Shown here: piece by piece, positions 25,261 through 38,000 of the stretch
How positions within the stretch are numbered: the stretch's first letter is position 1
How the letters are laid out: the number at the start of each line of letters is the position of its first letter
Assembly: GCA_014058105.1 (NCBI GenBank)
Contig: JACGCM010002742.1
Span: 372,001 to 436,000 of the forward strand
Origin: Kingdonia uniflora
Lineage: Eukaryota; Streptophyta; Magnoliopsida; Ranunculales; Circaeasteraceae
Direction: 5' to 3'
DNA length: 64,000 nucleotides
Translations under genes and position numbers: made by a program
The notes under the pieces: generated by a model
Databases searched by the model: none
What the model saw: only the letters and a program-made list of their open reading frames with translations
What the model was told of the DNA's origin: nothing

Positions 25261-28200
25261 CTTTTTAAAATGATCGAACCTCTAAAATGAGTTGCCGGTA
25301 TCCAAGCTTCTCCGAAATGCGATTTAAAATATCAGAGCGGTTCAAAATCCGTTTCGGTCAAAAATTCAAACTGGGAATATTTCGATTCATTTCAGAACAA
25401 TCCTATCATGTTGTCGGGCGATATGAAAGTCTTAAATATAATCCAAACTCTCAAACGAGGTACCGGTTGCCAAGCTTCTCCGAATTGCGATCTAAAGCAT
25501 TAGAGAGCTTCGAAATCCGTATCGATCAAATATTCAAACCGGAAGTATTGCGAATCATTTGGTCACTATCCTAGCATGTATTTCGTCGAGACAAAACTCT
25601 TTAAAATGATAAAACCTCTCAAACAACTTGCCAGTTGCAGAGCATCTCTGAATATCGATCTAAAGCATCGGAGTGGTTTGAAGTCTGTACCAATCAAAAA
25701 TTTATGCCGGGAGTTTTGCGATTCATTTGGAAACTATCCTAGCATGGTGTCGGTCGAAACAAAACTCTTAAAAAAAATGAACCTCACAAACGAGTTGCCG
25801 GTAGCCAAGCTTATCCAAATTGCGATCTAAAGCATCGGAGATGTACAAAATCCGTACCAGTCTAAAAATCAAACCGGGATTATATCAATTCAGTTAGGAA
25901 CAATCCTATAATGTTGTCGGGCGCGACCAAACTCGTTAGAATGATCGAACCTTTCAAATTAGCTGTCGGTACCCAAGCTTCTCTGAATTGCGATCTAAAT
26001 CATCTGAGCGGTACAAAATTTATTCCTGTCTCTAAAATTTAAACCGGGAATATTGCGATTCTTTTCAGAACAATCCATACATGTTTTCGGGCGATATGAA
26101 AGCCTTAAGAATAATCCAAACTCTCAAACGAGGTACCGGTTGCCAAGCTCTCCGAATTGGGTTCTAAAGAATCGGAGAGGTACGAAATCCGTACCGGTCA
26201 AAAATTCAAACTGGGAGTATTGCGAGACATTTGGTAACTATCCTAGCTTATTTTCAGTCAAAACGAAACTGATAAAAATAATCTAACCCCTTAAACGACC
26301 TTTCGGTAGCCAAGCTTCAAAATATTGCGATCTAAAGCATCAGAGAGGTATGAAATCCGTACCGGCCAAAAAGTTAAATCGGGAGTATTGCGATTCATTT
26401 CGTAACTATCCTAGCATGGTGTTAGTCGAAACGAAAATCTTTAAAATGATCTAACCTCTCAAACGAGTTGTCGGGAGCCAAGTTTTTCCAAATTGCGATC
26501 TAAAGCATTGGAGAGGGTCGAAATCTGTTCCGGTCTAAAATTCAAACCGGGAGTATTGCCATTATTTTGGTAATTATCCTAGCATATATTTGATTGAAGC
26601 AAAACTCTTAAAAATGATATAACCTCTCAAATGACTTGACGGTTGCAAAGCATCTCTAAATAGCGATCTAAAGCATCGGAGAAGTACGAAATCGGTACTG
26701 GTCAAAAATTCAAATTGGGATAATTGCGATTCAGCTGGCAACAATCCATGCATGTTTTCGGTTAAAACATAACTCTTACAAAATATCCAACCTCTAAAAC
26801 GAGTTGCTTGTAGCCATGCTTCTCCGTATTGCGATCTAAAGCGTCGAAGAGGTACGAAATCTGTATCGGTTAAAAATTTAAACCAGGAGTATATCAATTC
26901 AGTTAGGAACAATCCTAGCATGTTGTCAGGCGAGACCAAACTCTTTAAAAATGTAACCTCTCAAATGAGTTGCCGGTAGCTAAGCTATTCTGAACATCGG
27001 AGAGGTACAAAATCTATTACCATCAAAAATTCAAATCAGGAATATTGCGATTCATTTCGGCGCAATCTAAGCATATTGTCGAATGATACAAAAGTCTTAA
27101 AAATGATCCAAACTCTCAAACGAGTTGCCAGTAGCCAAACTTTTTCGAATTGCGATCTAAAAAATCGGTGAGGTGCGAAATCCGTACCGGTCAAAAATTT
27201 AAACTTGGAGTATTGCGATTCATTTGGTAACAATCCTAGCATGGTGTCGATCGAAACGAAGCTCTTAAAAATGACCTAACCTCTTAAATGACTTTTCGGT
27301 AGCCAAGCTTCTCTGAAAGGCGATCTAACGCATCAGAGTGGTACGAAATCCGTACCGGTCAAAAATTCAAACCGTTAGTACATCAATTCATTTAGGAACA
27401 ATCCTAGCATGTTGTCGGGCGAGACAAAACTTTTTGTAATTATTGAACCTCTCATATGAGTTGCCGTTAGCCAAGCATCTCAGAATGGCGATCTAAAGCA
27501 ATGGATAGGTAGGGAATTTGCACCGGTTAAAAATTCAAACCGGGAGTATGGCGATTCATTTGGTAACTACCTTTGCTTGTATTTGGTTGTAGCGAAACTC
27601 TTCAAAATGATCTAATCTCAAAAACGAGTTGCCGGTAGCAAAGCATCTTCGAATTGAGATCTAAAGCATCGGAGAGATACGAAATCCGTACTGGTCAAAA
27701 ATACAAACCGGGAGTATCGCAATTCATTTGTTAACTATCCTAGCATGAATTTGGCTGAAGAAGAATTCTTAAAAATGATCCTACCTTTCAAATGACATGC
27801 TGGTAGCAAAGCTTCTCTTAATAGCGACCTAAGGAATTGGAGAGATACCAAATCGGTACCGGTCAAAAATTCAAGTGGGGATTATAGCGATTCATTTGGA
27901 AACCATCCATGCTTGTTTTCGGTTAAAACAAAACACTTCAAAAATATCAAACATTTCAAACGAGTTGTGGTAGCCATCCTACTCTGTATTGGGATCTAAA
28001 TTTTCGGAGAGGTGCAAAATCCTATAAGAATAATTCTAGCATATTGTTGGGTGAGATGAAACTCATTAAAGCGTACGAACCTCTCAAATAACTTACCAGA
28101 AGCCAAGCTTTTCTGAATTGTGATCTAAAACATCGGAGAGGTATAAAATCTTATCCGGCCAAAAATTTAAACCGGGAATATTGCGATTCATTTCAGAACT

Positions 28201-30556
28201 ATCCTAGCATGTTGTCGAGCGATACGAAAGTCTTAAAAATGATCCAAACTCGCAATCGAGAAGCTGGTAGCCAAGCTTCCCCGAATTACGATCTAAAGCA
28301 CCGGAGAGGCACGAAACCTGTTCCGGTCAAAAATTCTAATCGAGAATATTACGATTCATTTCAAAACAATCCTAGCATATTGTCGGGCGATACAAAAGTC
28401 TTAACAATGAACCAAACTCTCAAACGAGTTGCCGATAGCCAAGCTTCTCTCAATTGCGATCTTAAGTGTCGGAGAGGAACAAATTCGGTATCGGTAAAAA
28501 TTCAAATCGGGATCATTGCGATTCATTTTGTAACAATCCTAGCATGTTTTTGGTCATGAAGAAGCTCTAAAAAAATATTCAATCTCTCAAATGGATTACT
28601 GGCAGCAATACTCCTCCGAATTGCGATGAAAAGCATCGGAGAGTTACAAAATACGTACCGGTCATAAAATTTAACCGGGAATATATCGATTGATTTAGGA
28701 ACAATCCTAGCATGTTGTCGGGCGAGACAAAACTTTTAGAATGATTGAACATCTCAAATGAGTCGCCGTTAGCCTAGCATCTCCGAATTTGCGATTAAAG
28801 CATCGAAGAGGTTTAAAATACGTGTTGTACAAAAATTAAAACCGGGAGAATTTCAATTCATTTGGTAACTATCCTAGCATCGTGTCGGCCGAAACGAAAT
28901 TCTTAAAAGCGATCTAACTTCACAAACGAGTTTCCGGTAGCAAAGCTTCTTCGAATTGCGATCTAAAACATCAGAGCGGTACAAAATCCGTTCTGGTCAA
29001 AAATTCAAACCAATAATATTCCTATTCATTTCAGAACAATCCTAGCATGTTGTCGGGCGATATGAAAGTCTAAAAAATAATCCAAACTCTCAAACAAGGT
29101 ACCGGTTGCCAAGCTTCTCCGTAATGCGATCTAAAGCATCGGGGTGGTTCGAAACCCGTATCGATTAATAATTCATACCGGGAGTATTGCGATTCATTTG
29201 GTCGCTATCCTAGCATTTATTTGGATAAGAAGAAACTCTTAAAGATGATGAAATCTCTCAAACGACTTGCCGGTTGCAAAGCTCCTCTGAATAGTGATCT
29301 AAAGCATCGGAGAGGTTTTTTAATCTGTACCGATCAAAAAGTCAAACCGAGAGTATTGCGATTCATTTGGAAACTATCCTTGTTTGGTGCCGGTCGAAAC
29401 GAAACTCTTAAAAATGAATCAACCTCTCAAACGTGTTGCCGGTAGCCAAGCTTCTTCAAATTGCTATCTAACGCATAAGAGAGGTACGAAATCCGTACCG
29501 GTCAAAAATTCAAACCGGGAGTATTGCCATTCATTTGGTAACTATCCTAGCATGTAATAGATTGAAATGCAACTTTCATAAATGATATAACCTCTCAAAC
29601 GACATGCCAGTAGCAAGGCATCCCTGGATAGAGATCTAAAGCATCAGAGAAGTATGTAATCGGTACCGGTCAAAAATTCAAACCGGGATTATAGCGATTC
29701 ATTTGGTAACAATCCTAGCGTGTTTTCTGTCAATACAATACTCGTCTAAGATATCCAACCTCTAAAATGAGTTGCTGGTAGCCATGCTTCTCCGTATTAC
29801 GATCAAAAGCGTCGGAGAGGTGCAAAATCAGTACCTGTCAAAAATTCAAACCAGGGAGTATATCAATTAAGTTAGGAACAATCCTAGCAAGTTGTCAGGC
29901 GTGACCAAACTTATAGAAATGATAGAACCTCTCAAATGAGTTGCCGTTAGCCAAGCTTCTCCGAATCGTGATCTAAAGCATTGGAGAGGTGCGAAATCCG
30001 TACCGGCCAATAATTATAACCAGGAGTGTGGCGATTCATTTTGTAACTATCTTTGCATGTATTTGGTTGTAACAAAACTTTTCAAAATGATCCATCCTCT
30101 GAAACGAGTTGCTGATAGCTAAACTTCTCCGAATTGAGATTTAAAGCATCGGAGAGGTACGAAATCGGTACTGGTCAAGATTTCAAACCGGGAATATTGC
30201 AATTCATTTTGTAACTATCCTTGCATGAATTTGGTCGAAGAAAAATTCTTAGAAATGAACCTACCTTTCAAACGACATGCCGGTAGATATGCTTCTCTTA
30301 TTAGTGACCTAAAGCATTTGAGAGATACGAAATCGGTACCAGTCAAATATTCAAGCGGGGATTATCTATCCAAGCTTGTTTTTGGCCAAACAAAACTCTT
30401 AAAAATTATCCAACCCCATAAACGAGTTGCTGTTAGTCCCCGTATTGCGATCTAAAGTGTCGGAGAGGTACGAAATCCACACCGGTCAAAAATTTTGGCC
30501 AGGAATATATCAATTAAGTTAGGAACAATCTCAGAATGTTGTCGGGCGAGACCAAA
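25261..30556. repeat. Composite 32-monomer HOR, unit 1 (about 5.3 kb)
   Basis: Contains, in order, about nine monomers of the 13-mer family, one bridging monomer, the complete 18-mer series (short monomers at about 26980 and 28027) and about four more. Equivalent points recur about 5.29 kb later: CTTTTTAAAATGATCG at 25261 and CTCTTTCAAATGATCG at 30557; GATATGAAAGTC at about 25424 and 30716; the short-monomer marker at 26980 and 32266. One monomer at about 30372 lacks about 18 bp. Confidence 0.9.
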
Positions 30557-33500
30557 CTCTTTCAAATGATCGAACCTCTAAAATGAGTTGCCGGTACCCA
30601 AGCTTCTCCGAATTGCGATCTAAAATATCAGAGCGGTTCAAAATCCGTTTCGGTCAAAAATTCAAACTGGGAATATTTTGATTCATTTCGGAACAATCCT
30701 ATCATGTTGTCTGGCGATATGAAAGTCTTAAAAATAATCCAAACTCTCAAACGAGGTACCGGTTGCCAAGCTTCTCCGAATTGTGATCTAAAGCATCGGA
30801 GAGGTACGAAATCCGTATCGATCAATTATTCAAACCGGAAGTATTGCGAATCATTTGGTCACTATCCTAGCATATATTTGGTCAAGAAAAAACTTTTAAA
30901 AATGATGAAACCTCTCAAACGACTTGCCGGCGGCAAAGCATCTCTGAATAGCGATCTAAAGAATCGGAGAGGTTTGAAATCTATACCAATCAAATATTCA
31001 AGCCGGGAGTTTTGCGATTCATTTGGAAACTATCCTAGCATGGTGTCGGTCGAAACGAAGCTCTTAAAGAAAATCAACCTCTCAAACGAGTTGCCGGTAG
31101 CCAAGCTTCTCCAAATTGCGATCTAAAGCATCGGAAAGGTACGAAATCCATACCAGTCTAAAATTCAAACCGGGATTATATCAATTCAGTTAGAAACGAT
31201 CCTATCATGTTGTCAGACGTGACAAAACTTGTTAAAATGATCAAACCTCTCAAATGATTTGTCGGTACCCAAGCTTCTCCAAATTGCGATCTAAATTATC
31301 AGAGCTGTACAAAATCTATTCTGGTCTAAAATTCAAACCGGGAATATTGCGATTCTTTTCAGAATAATCAAAACATGCTTTCGAGCAATATGAAAGCCTT
31401 AAAAAGAATCCAAACTCTCAAACGAGGTACCGGCTGCCAAGCTTCTCCGAATTGGGTTCTAAAGCATCGGAGAGGTACGAAATCCGTACCGGTCAAAAAT
31501 TCAAACTGGGAGTATTGCGAGACATTTGGTAACTATCCTAGCTTATTTTCAGTCAAAACAAAACTGATAAAAACCTCTTAAACGACCATCCGGTAGCCAA
31601 ACTTCAAAAAATTGCGATCTAAAGCATCAGAGAGGTTTGAATTCCGTACCGGCAAAAAAGTTAAATCGGGAGTATTGCGATTCATTTCGTAACTATCCTA
31701 GCATGGTGTCAGTCGAAACGAAAATCTTAAAAATGATCTAACCTCTCAAACGAGTTGCCGTGAAAAAGTTTTTCCAAATTGCTATCTAAAGCATCGGAGA
31801 GGTTCGAAATCCGTTCCGGTCAAAAATTCAAACCGGGAGTATTGCCATTCATTTGGTAATTATCCTAGAATATATTTGATTGAAGCTGAACTCTTAAAAA
31901 TGATATAATCTCTCAAACGACTTGACGATGGCAAGGCATCTCTGAATAGCGCTCTAAAGCATCGGAGAAGTACGAAATCGGTACCGATCAAAAATTCAAA
32001 CTGGGTTAATTGCGATTCAGTTGGTAACAATCCATGCATGTTTTCAGTCATAACATAACTCATAAAAAATATCCAACCTCTAAAACGAGTTGCTTGCAGC
32101 CATGCTTTCCCGTATTGCGATCTAAAGCGTCGAAGTGGTACGAAATCAGTACCGGTCAAAAATTCAAACCGGGAATATATCAATTAAGTTAGGAACAATC
32201 CAAGCATGTTGTTAGGTGAGACCAAACTCCTTAAAAATGTAACCTCTCAAATGAGTTGTCGGTAGCTAAGCTGTTCTGAACATCGGAGAGGTACAAAATC
32301 CGTTACCATCAAAAATTCAGATCGGAAATATTGCGATTCATTTCGGAACAATCAAAGCATATTGTCGAATGATACAAATGTCTTAAAAATGATCCAAACT
32401 CTCAAACGAGTTGCCGGTAGCCAAGCTTCTCCGAATTGTCATCTAAAGCATCGGCGAGGTGCGAAATCCGTACCGGTTAAAAATTCAAACCGGGAGTATT
32501 ACAATTCATTTGGTAACTATCCTAGCATGGTGTCGGTCGAAACGAAACTCTTAAAAATGACCCAACCTCTTAAATGACTTTTCGGTAACCAAACTTCCCT
32601 GAAAGGCAATCTAAAGCATCGGAGTGGTACGAAATCCGTACCGGTCAAAAATTTAAACCAGGAGTACATCAATTCATTTAGGAACAATCCTAGCATGTTG
32701 TCGGGTGAGACCAAACTTTTTGAAATGATTAAACCACTCAAATGAATTGCCGTTAACGAAGCATCTCGGAATTGCGATCTAAAGCAACGGATAGGTAGGG
32801 AATTTGTACCGGTCAAAAATTCAAACCGGGAGTATGGCGATTCATTTGGTAACTATCTTTGCTTGTATTTGGTTGTAATGACACTTTTCAAAATGATCCA
32901 ACCTCTAAAACGAGTTGCCGGTAGCCAAGCTTCACCAAATTGAGATCTAAAGCATCGGAGAGGATCAAAATCGGTACCGATCAAAATTTCAAACCGAAAT
33001 CATTGCGATTCATTTGGTAACAATCCTAGAATGTTTTTGGTCAAGAAGAAACTCTAACCTCTCAAATGGGTTACTGGCATCAATGCTCATCCGAATTGTG
33101 ATGAAAAGCATTGGAGAGTTACAAAATCCGCACCGGTCAAAAATTATAACCGGGAATATATCGATTGATTTAGGAACAATCTTAGAATGTTGTCGGGCGA
33201 GACCAAACTTTTTCAAATGATCGAACATCTCAAATGAGTTGCCGTTAGCCAAGCTTCTACGAATTTTTGATCTAAAGCATCGAAAGGGTTTAAAATACGT
33301 TCTGCTCAAAAATTAAAACCGGGAGTATTGCGATTCATTTGGTAACTATCCTAGCATTGTGTCGGCCGAAACGAAACTCTTAAAAGCGATCTAACTTCAC
33401 AAACAAGTTGCCGGTAGCCAAGCTTCTCTGAATTGCGATATAAAACAGCAGAGCGGTACAAAATCCGTTTCGGTCAAAAATTTAAACCGATAATAATGCG

Positions 33501-35055
33501 AGTCATTTCGGAACAATCCTATCATGTTGTCGGGCGATATGAAAGTCTGAAAAATAATCCATACTCTCAAACGAAGTACCGGCTGCCAAGCTTCTCCGAA
33601 ATGCAATCTAAAGCATCGGGGAGATTCGAAATCCGTATCGATCAAAAGTTGATGCCGGGAGTATTGCGATTCATTTGGTCATTATCCTAGCATGTATTTG
33701 GTCAAGATGAAACTCTTAAAAATGATTAAATCTCTCAAACGACATGCCGGTAGCAAAGCTTCTCTGAATAGTGATCTAAAGCATCGGAGAGGTTTAAAAT
33801 CTATACCGGTCAAAAAGACAAACCGGGAGCATTGCGATTCATTTGGAAACATCCTTGCATGGTGCCGGTCGAAACGAACCTCTTAAAAATGAATCAACCT
33901 CTCAAAAGTGTTGCCGGTAGCCAAGCTTCTTCAAATTGCAATCTAAAGCATCAGAGTGATACGAAATCCGTACCAGTCAAAAATACCAAACCGGGAGTAT
34001 TGCAATTCATTTGGTAACTATCCTAGCATGTAATTGATTGAAATGTAACTTTTCAAAATGATATAATCTCTCAAACGACTTGCCAGTAGCAAAGCATCCC
34101 TGGATAGCAATCTAAAGCATCGGAAAAGTATGTAATCGGTACCGGTCAAAAATTCAAATCGGGATTATAGCGATTCATTTGGTAACAATCCTAGCGTGTT
34201 TTCGGTCAATACAATACTCGTTTAAGATATCCAGCCTCTAAAATGAGTTGTTGGTAGCCATGCTTCTCCGTATTGCGATCAAAAGCGTCGGGGAGGTGCG
34301 AAATCAGTACCTGTCAAAAATTAAAACCGGGAGTATATCAATTAAATTAGGAACAATCCTAGCATGTTGTTGGTGTGACCAAACTTTTAGAAATGATGGA
34401 ACCTCTCAAATGAGTTGTCGTTAGCCAAGCTTCTCCGAATCGTGATTTAAAGCATCAGGGAGGTGCGAAATCTGTACCGGTCAATAATTCAAACCGGGAG
34501 TATGGCGATTCATTTTGTAACTATTTTTGCATATATTTGGTTGTAACGAAACTCTATAAAGCGATCCATCCTCTAAAACGAGTTGCTGGTATCCAAGTTT
34601 CCCCGAAATGAGATCTAAAGCATCAGAGAGGTACGAAATCCGTAATGGTCAAAATTTTAACCCGGGAGTATTGCAATTCATTTGGTAACTATCTTAGCAT
34701 GAATTTGGTTGAAGCAAAATTCTTAGAAATGAACCTACCTTTCAAATGATATGCCGGCAGATAAGCTTCTCTTATTAGCGGCCTAAAGCATCGGAGAGAT
34801 ACGAAATCGGTACCAGTCAAACATTCAAGCGGGGATTATAGCGATTCATTTGGTAACCATACAAGCTTGTTTTCGGTAAAAACAAAACTCTTAAAATATA
34901 TCCAACCTCTTAAACGAGTTGCTGGTAGCCATGTTTCCCCGTATTACGATCTAAGGCGTCGGAGATGTACGAAATCCGTACCAGTCAAAAATTCTGACCG
35001 GGAGTATATCAATTCAATTAGGAACAATCTCAGCATGTTGTCGGGCGAGACCAGA
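30557..35055. repeat. Composite HOR, unit 2 with internal deletion (about 4.5 kb)
   Basis: Same order as the preceding composite unit except that about 800 bp (about five monomers, including the 41-bp-deleted marker monomer) are skipped at about 32965. There a GAGATCTAAAGCATCGG monomer continues as a GAGGATCAAAATCGGTACC monomer. The predicted loss agrees with the measured difference (5296 against 4499 bp). Confidence 0.88.
31444..31490. other. Best copy of the paired inverted repeats in the monomer
   Basis: Two inverted repeats lie back to back with no gap. The first has 7-bp arms TCTCCGA (31444-31450) and TCGGAGA (31467-31473) around a 16-base spacer. The second has 6-bp arms GGTACG (31474-31479) and CGTACC (31485-31490) around AAATC. 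The same arrangement is intact or nearly intact in many monomers; another perfect copy is near 26153. Dyad symmetry is a known property of many centromeric satellites that lack CENP-B boxes; a role here is inference. Confidence 0.75.
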
Positions 35056-38000
35056 CTCTTTAAAATGATCGAACCTCTAAAATGAGTTGCCGGTATCCAA
35101 GCTTCTCCGAATTGCGATCTAAAACATCAGAGCGGTTCAAAATCCGTTTCGGTCAAAAATTCAAACTGGGAATATTTTGATTCATTTTGGAACAATCTTA
35201 TCATGTTGTCAGGCGATATAAAAGACTTAAAAATAATCCAAACTCTCAAACAAGGTACCGGTTGCCAAGCTTTACCGAAGTGCGATCTAAAGCATCGGAG
35301 AGGTACGAAATCTGTATCAATCAAATATTCAAACCGTGAGTATTGCGAATCATTTGGTCACTATCCTAGCATGTATTTGGTCGAGGTGAAACTCTTAAAA
35401 ATGATGAAACCTCTCAGATGACTTGCCAGTTGCAAAGCATGATCTAAAGCATCGGAGAGGATTGAAATCTGTACCAGTCAAAAATTCAAGCCGAGAGTTT
35501 TGCGATTCATTTGTGAACTATCCTAGTATGGTGTCGGTCGAAATGATGCACTTAAAAATGAATCAACCTCTCAAAGGAGTTGCCGGTAGCCAAACTTCTT
35601 CAAATTTCGATCTAAAGCATCGGAGAGGTTTGAAATCCGTACGGGTCAAAAATTCAAGCCGGGAGTATTACCATTGATTTGGTAACAATCCAAGCATGTA
35701 TTTGATTGAAATGAAACTCTTAAAAATGATTTTACTTCTCAAATGACTTGCCGGTAGTAAAACATCCCAGATTAGCAATCTAAAGCTTCGGAGAAGTACG
35801 TAATCGGTACTGGTATAAAATTCAAACCGAAATTATAGCGATTCATTCTGTAAGAATCCTAGAATGTTTTCAGTAAAAAAAAAACTCTTCAAAAATATCG
35901 AACCTCTAAAACGTGTTGCTGGTAGCCATGCTTTGCAATCAAAATCGTCAGAGAGGTACGAAATCCGTACCAATCCAAAACTCAAACTAAGAGTATATCA
36001 ATTCAGTTAGGAACAATCCTAGTATGTTCTTGGGCATTACCAAGCCCTTTAAAATGATCGAGCCTCACAAATGAGTTGCCGGTATCCAAGCTTCTCCGAA
36101 TTGCGATCTAAAAAGTCAGAGCGATACAAAATCCGTTTCAGTCAAAAATTCAAACTAGGAATATTGTGATTCATTTCCAAACAATCCTAGCATGTTGTCG
36201 GGCGATATGAAAGTCTTAAAAATAATTCAAACTCTCAAACGAGGTGCCGGTTGCCAAGCTTCTCCGAATTGCGATCTAAAGCATCGGAGAGGTACAAAAT
36301 CCGTATCGGTCAAATATTCAAACCGGGAGTATTGCGATTCATTTGGTCACTATCCTAGCATGTATTTGGTTGAAACGAAACACTTAAAAATGGTGAAGCC
36401 TCTCAAGCGAATTGCCGGTAGCAAATCTTCACTGAATAGCAATCTAAAGCTTCAGAGTGGTCTAAAATCTGTACCGGTCTAAAATTCAAACTGGGAGTAT
36501 TGCAATTCATTTAGAAATTATCCTAGAATGGTGTCGGTCGAAACAAAACTCTTTTAAACGAATCAACCTCTCAAACGAGTTGCCGGTAGCCAAGCTTCTC
36601 CAAATTGTGATCTAAAGCATCGGAGTGGTACGAAATCCGCACCAGTCAAAAAGTCAAACCGGGAGTATTGCCATTCATTTGGTAACTATCGAAGCATGGA
36701 TTTGATTGAAATAATACTCTTAAAAATGATCTAACCTCTCAAACGACTTGCCGGTAGCAAAGCATCCCTGAATAGCAATCTAAAGCTTCGGAGAAGTACG
36801 TAATCGGTACCGGTCAAAAATTCTAACCGAGATTATAGCAATTCATTTGGTAAGAATCCTAACATGATTTTGGCCAATACTAAACTCTTCAAAAATATTG
36901 AACCTCTAAAAGTAGTTGCTGGTAGCCATGCTTCACCGTATTGTAATCTAAATCGCCGGAGATGTACGAAATCCGTACTAGTCCAAAACTCAAACCGGGA
37001 GTATATCAATTCAGTTAGGAACAATCCTAGCATGTTGTCGGGCGTTACCATATTCTTTAAAATGATCGAACCTCGCAAATGAGTTGCCGGTATCCAAGCT
37101 TCTCCGAATTGCGATCTAAAAAATTAGCGCGGTACAAAATCCGTTACGGTCAAATATTCAAACCGGGAATATTGCGATCCATTTCGAAACAATCCTAGCA
37201 TGTTGTCGGGCGATACGAAAGTCTTAAAAATGATCCGAATTCACAAACGAGTTGCCGGTAGCCAAGCTTCTCCGAATTGTGATCTTAAGCATCGGAGAGG
37301 TACAAAATCGGTACCTGTCAAAAATTTAAACCGAGATTATTGCGATTCATTTGGTAACAATCCTAGCATGGTTTTTGTTAAGACGAAACTCTAAAAAAAT
37401 ATCCATTTCTCAGTCGGGTTATTGGCAGCGATGTTTCTCAGAATTGCGATCTAAAGCATCGGAGAGTTACAAAATCCCTACCGGTCAAAAATATAAACCG
37501 GGAGTATATCGATTGATTTAGGAACAATCCTTGCATGTTTTTGGGCGAGACACAAATTTTAGAAATGATCAAACCTCTCAAATGAGTTGCCGATACCAAG
37601 CTTCACCGAATTGCAATCTAAAGCATCAAAGAGGTTTAAAATCCGTTCTGGTCAAAAAATCAAATCGGGATTATTGCGATTCATTTGGTAACTATCCTAG
37701 CATTGTGTCGGTCGAAACAAAACTCTTAAAAACGATCTAACTTCTTAAACGAGTTACCGGTAGTAGAGCTTATCCGAATAGCGATCTAAAACATCAGAGC
37801 GGTACAAAATCCGTTCCAGTCAAAAATTCAAACCGGGAATATTACGATTCATTTCGGAACAATCCTGGCATTATGTCGGGCGATATGAAAGTCTTTAAAA
37901 TAATCCAAACTCACAAATGAGGTACCGGTTGCCAAGCTTCTCCGAAATGCGATCTAAAGCATCGGAGAGGTCCGAAATCCGTATTGATCAAAAATTCAAA

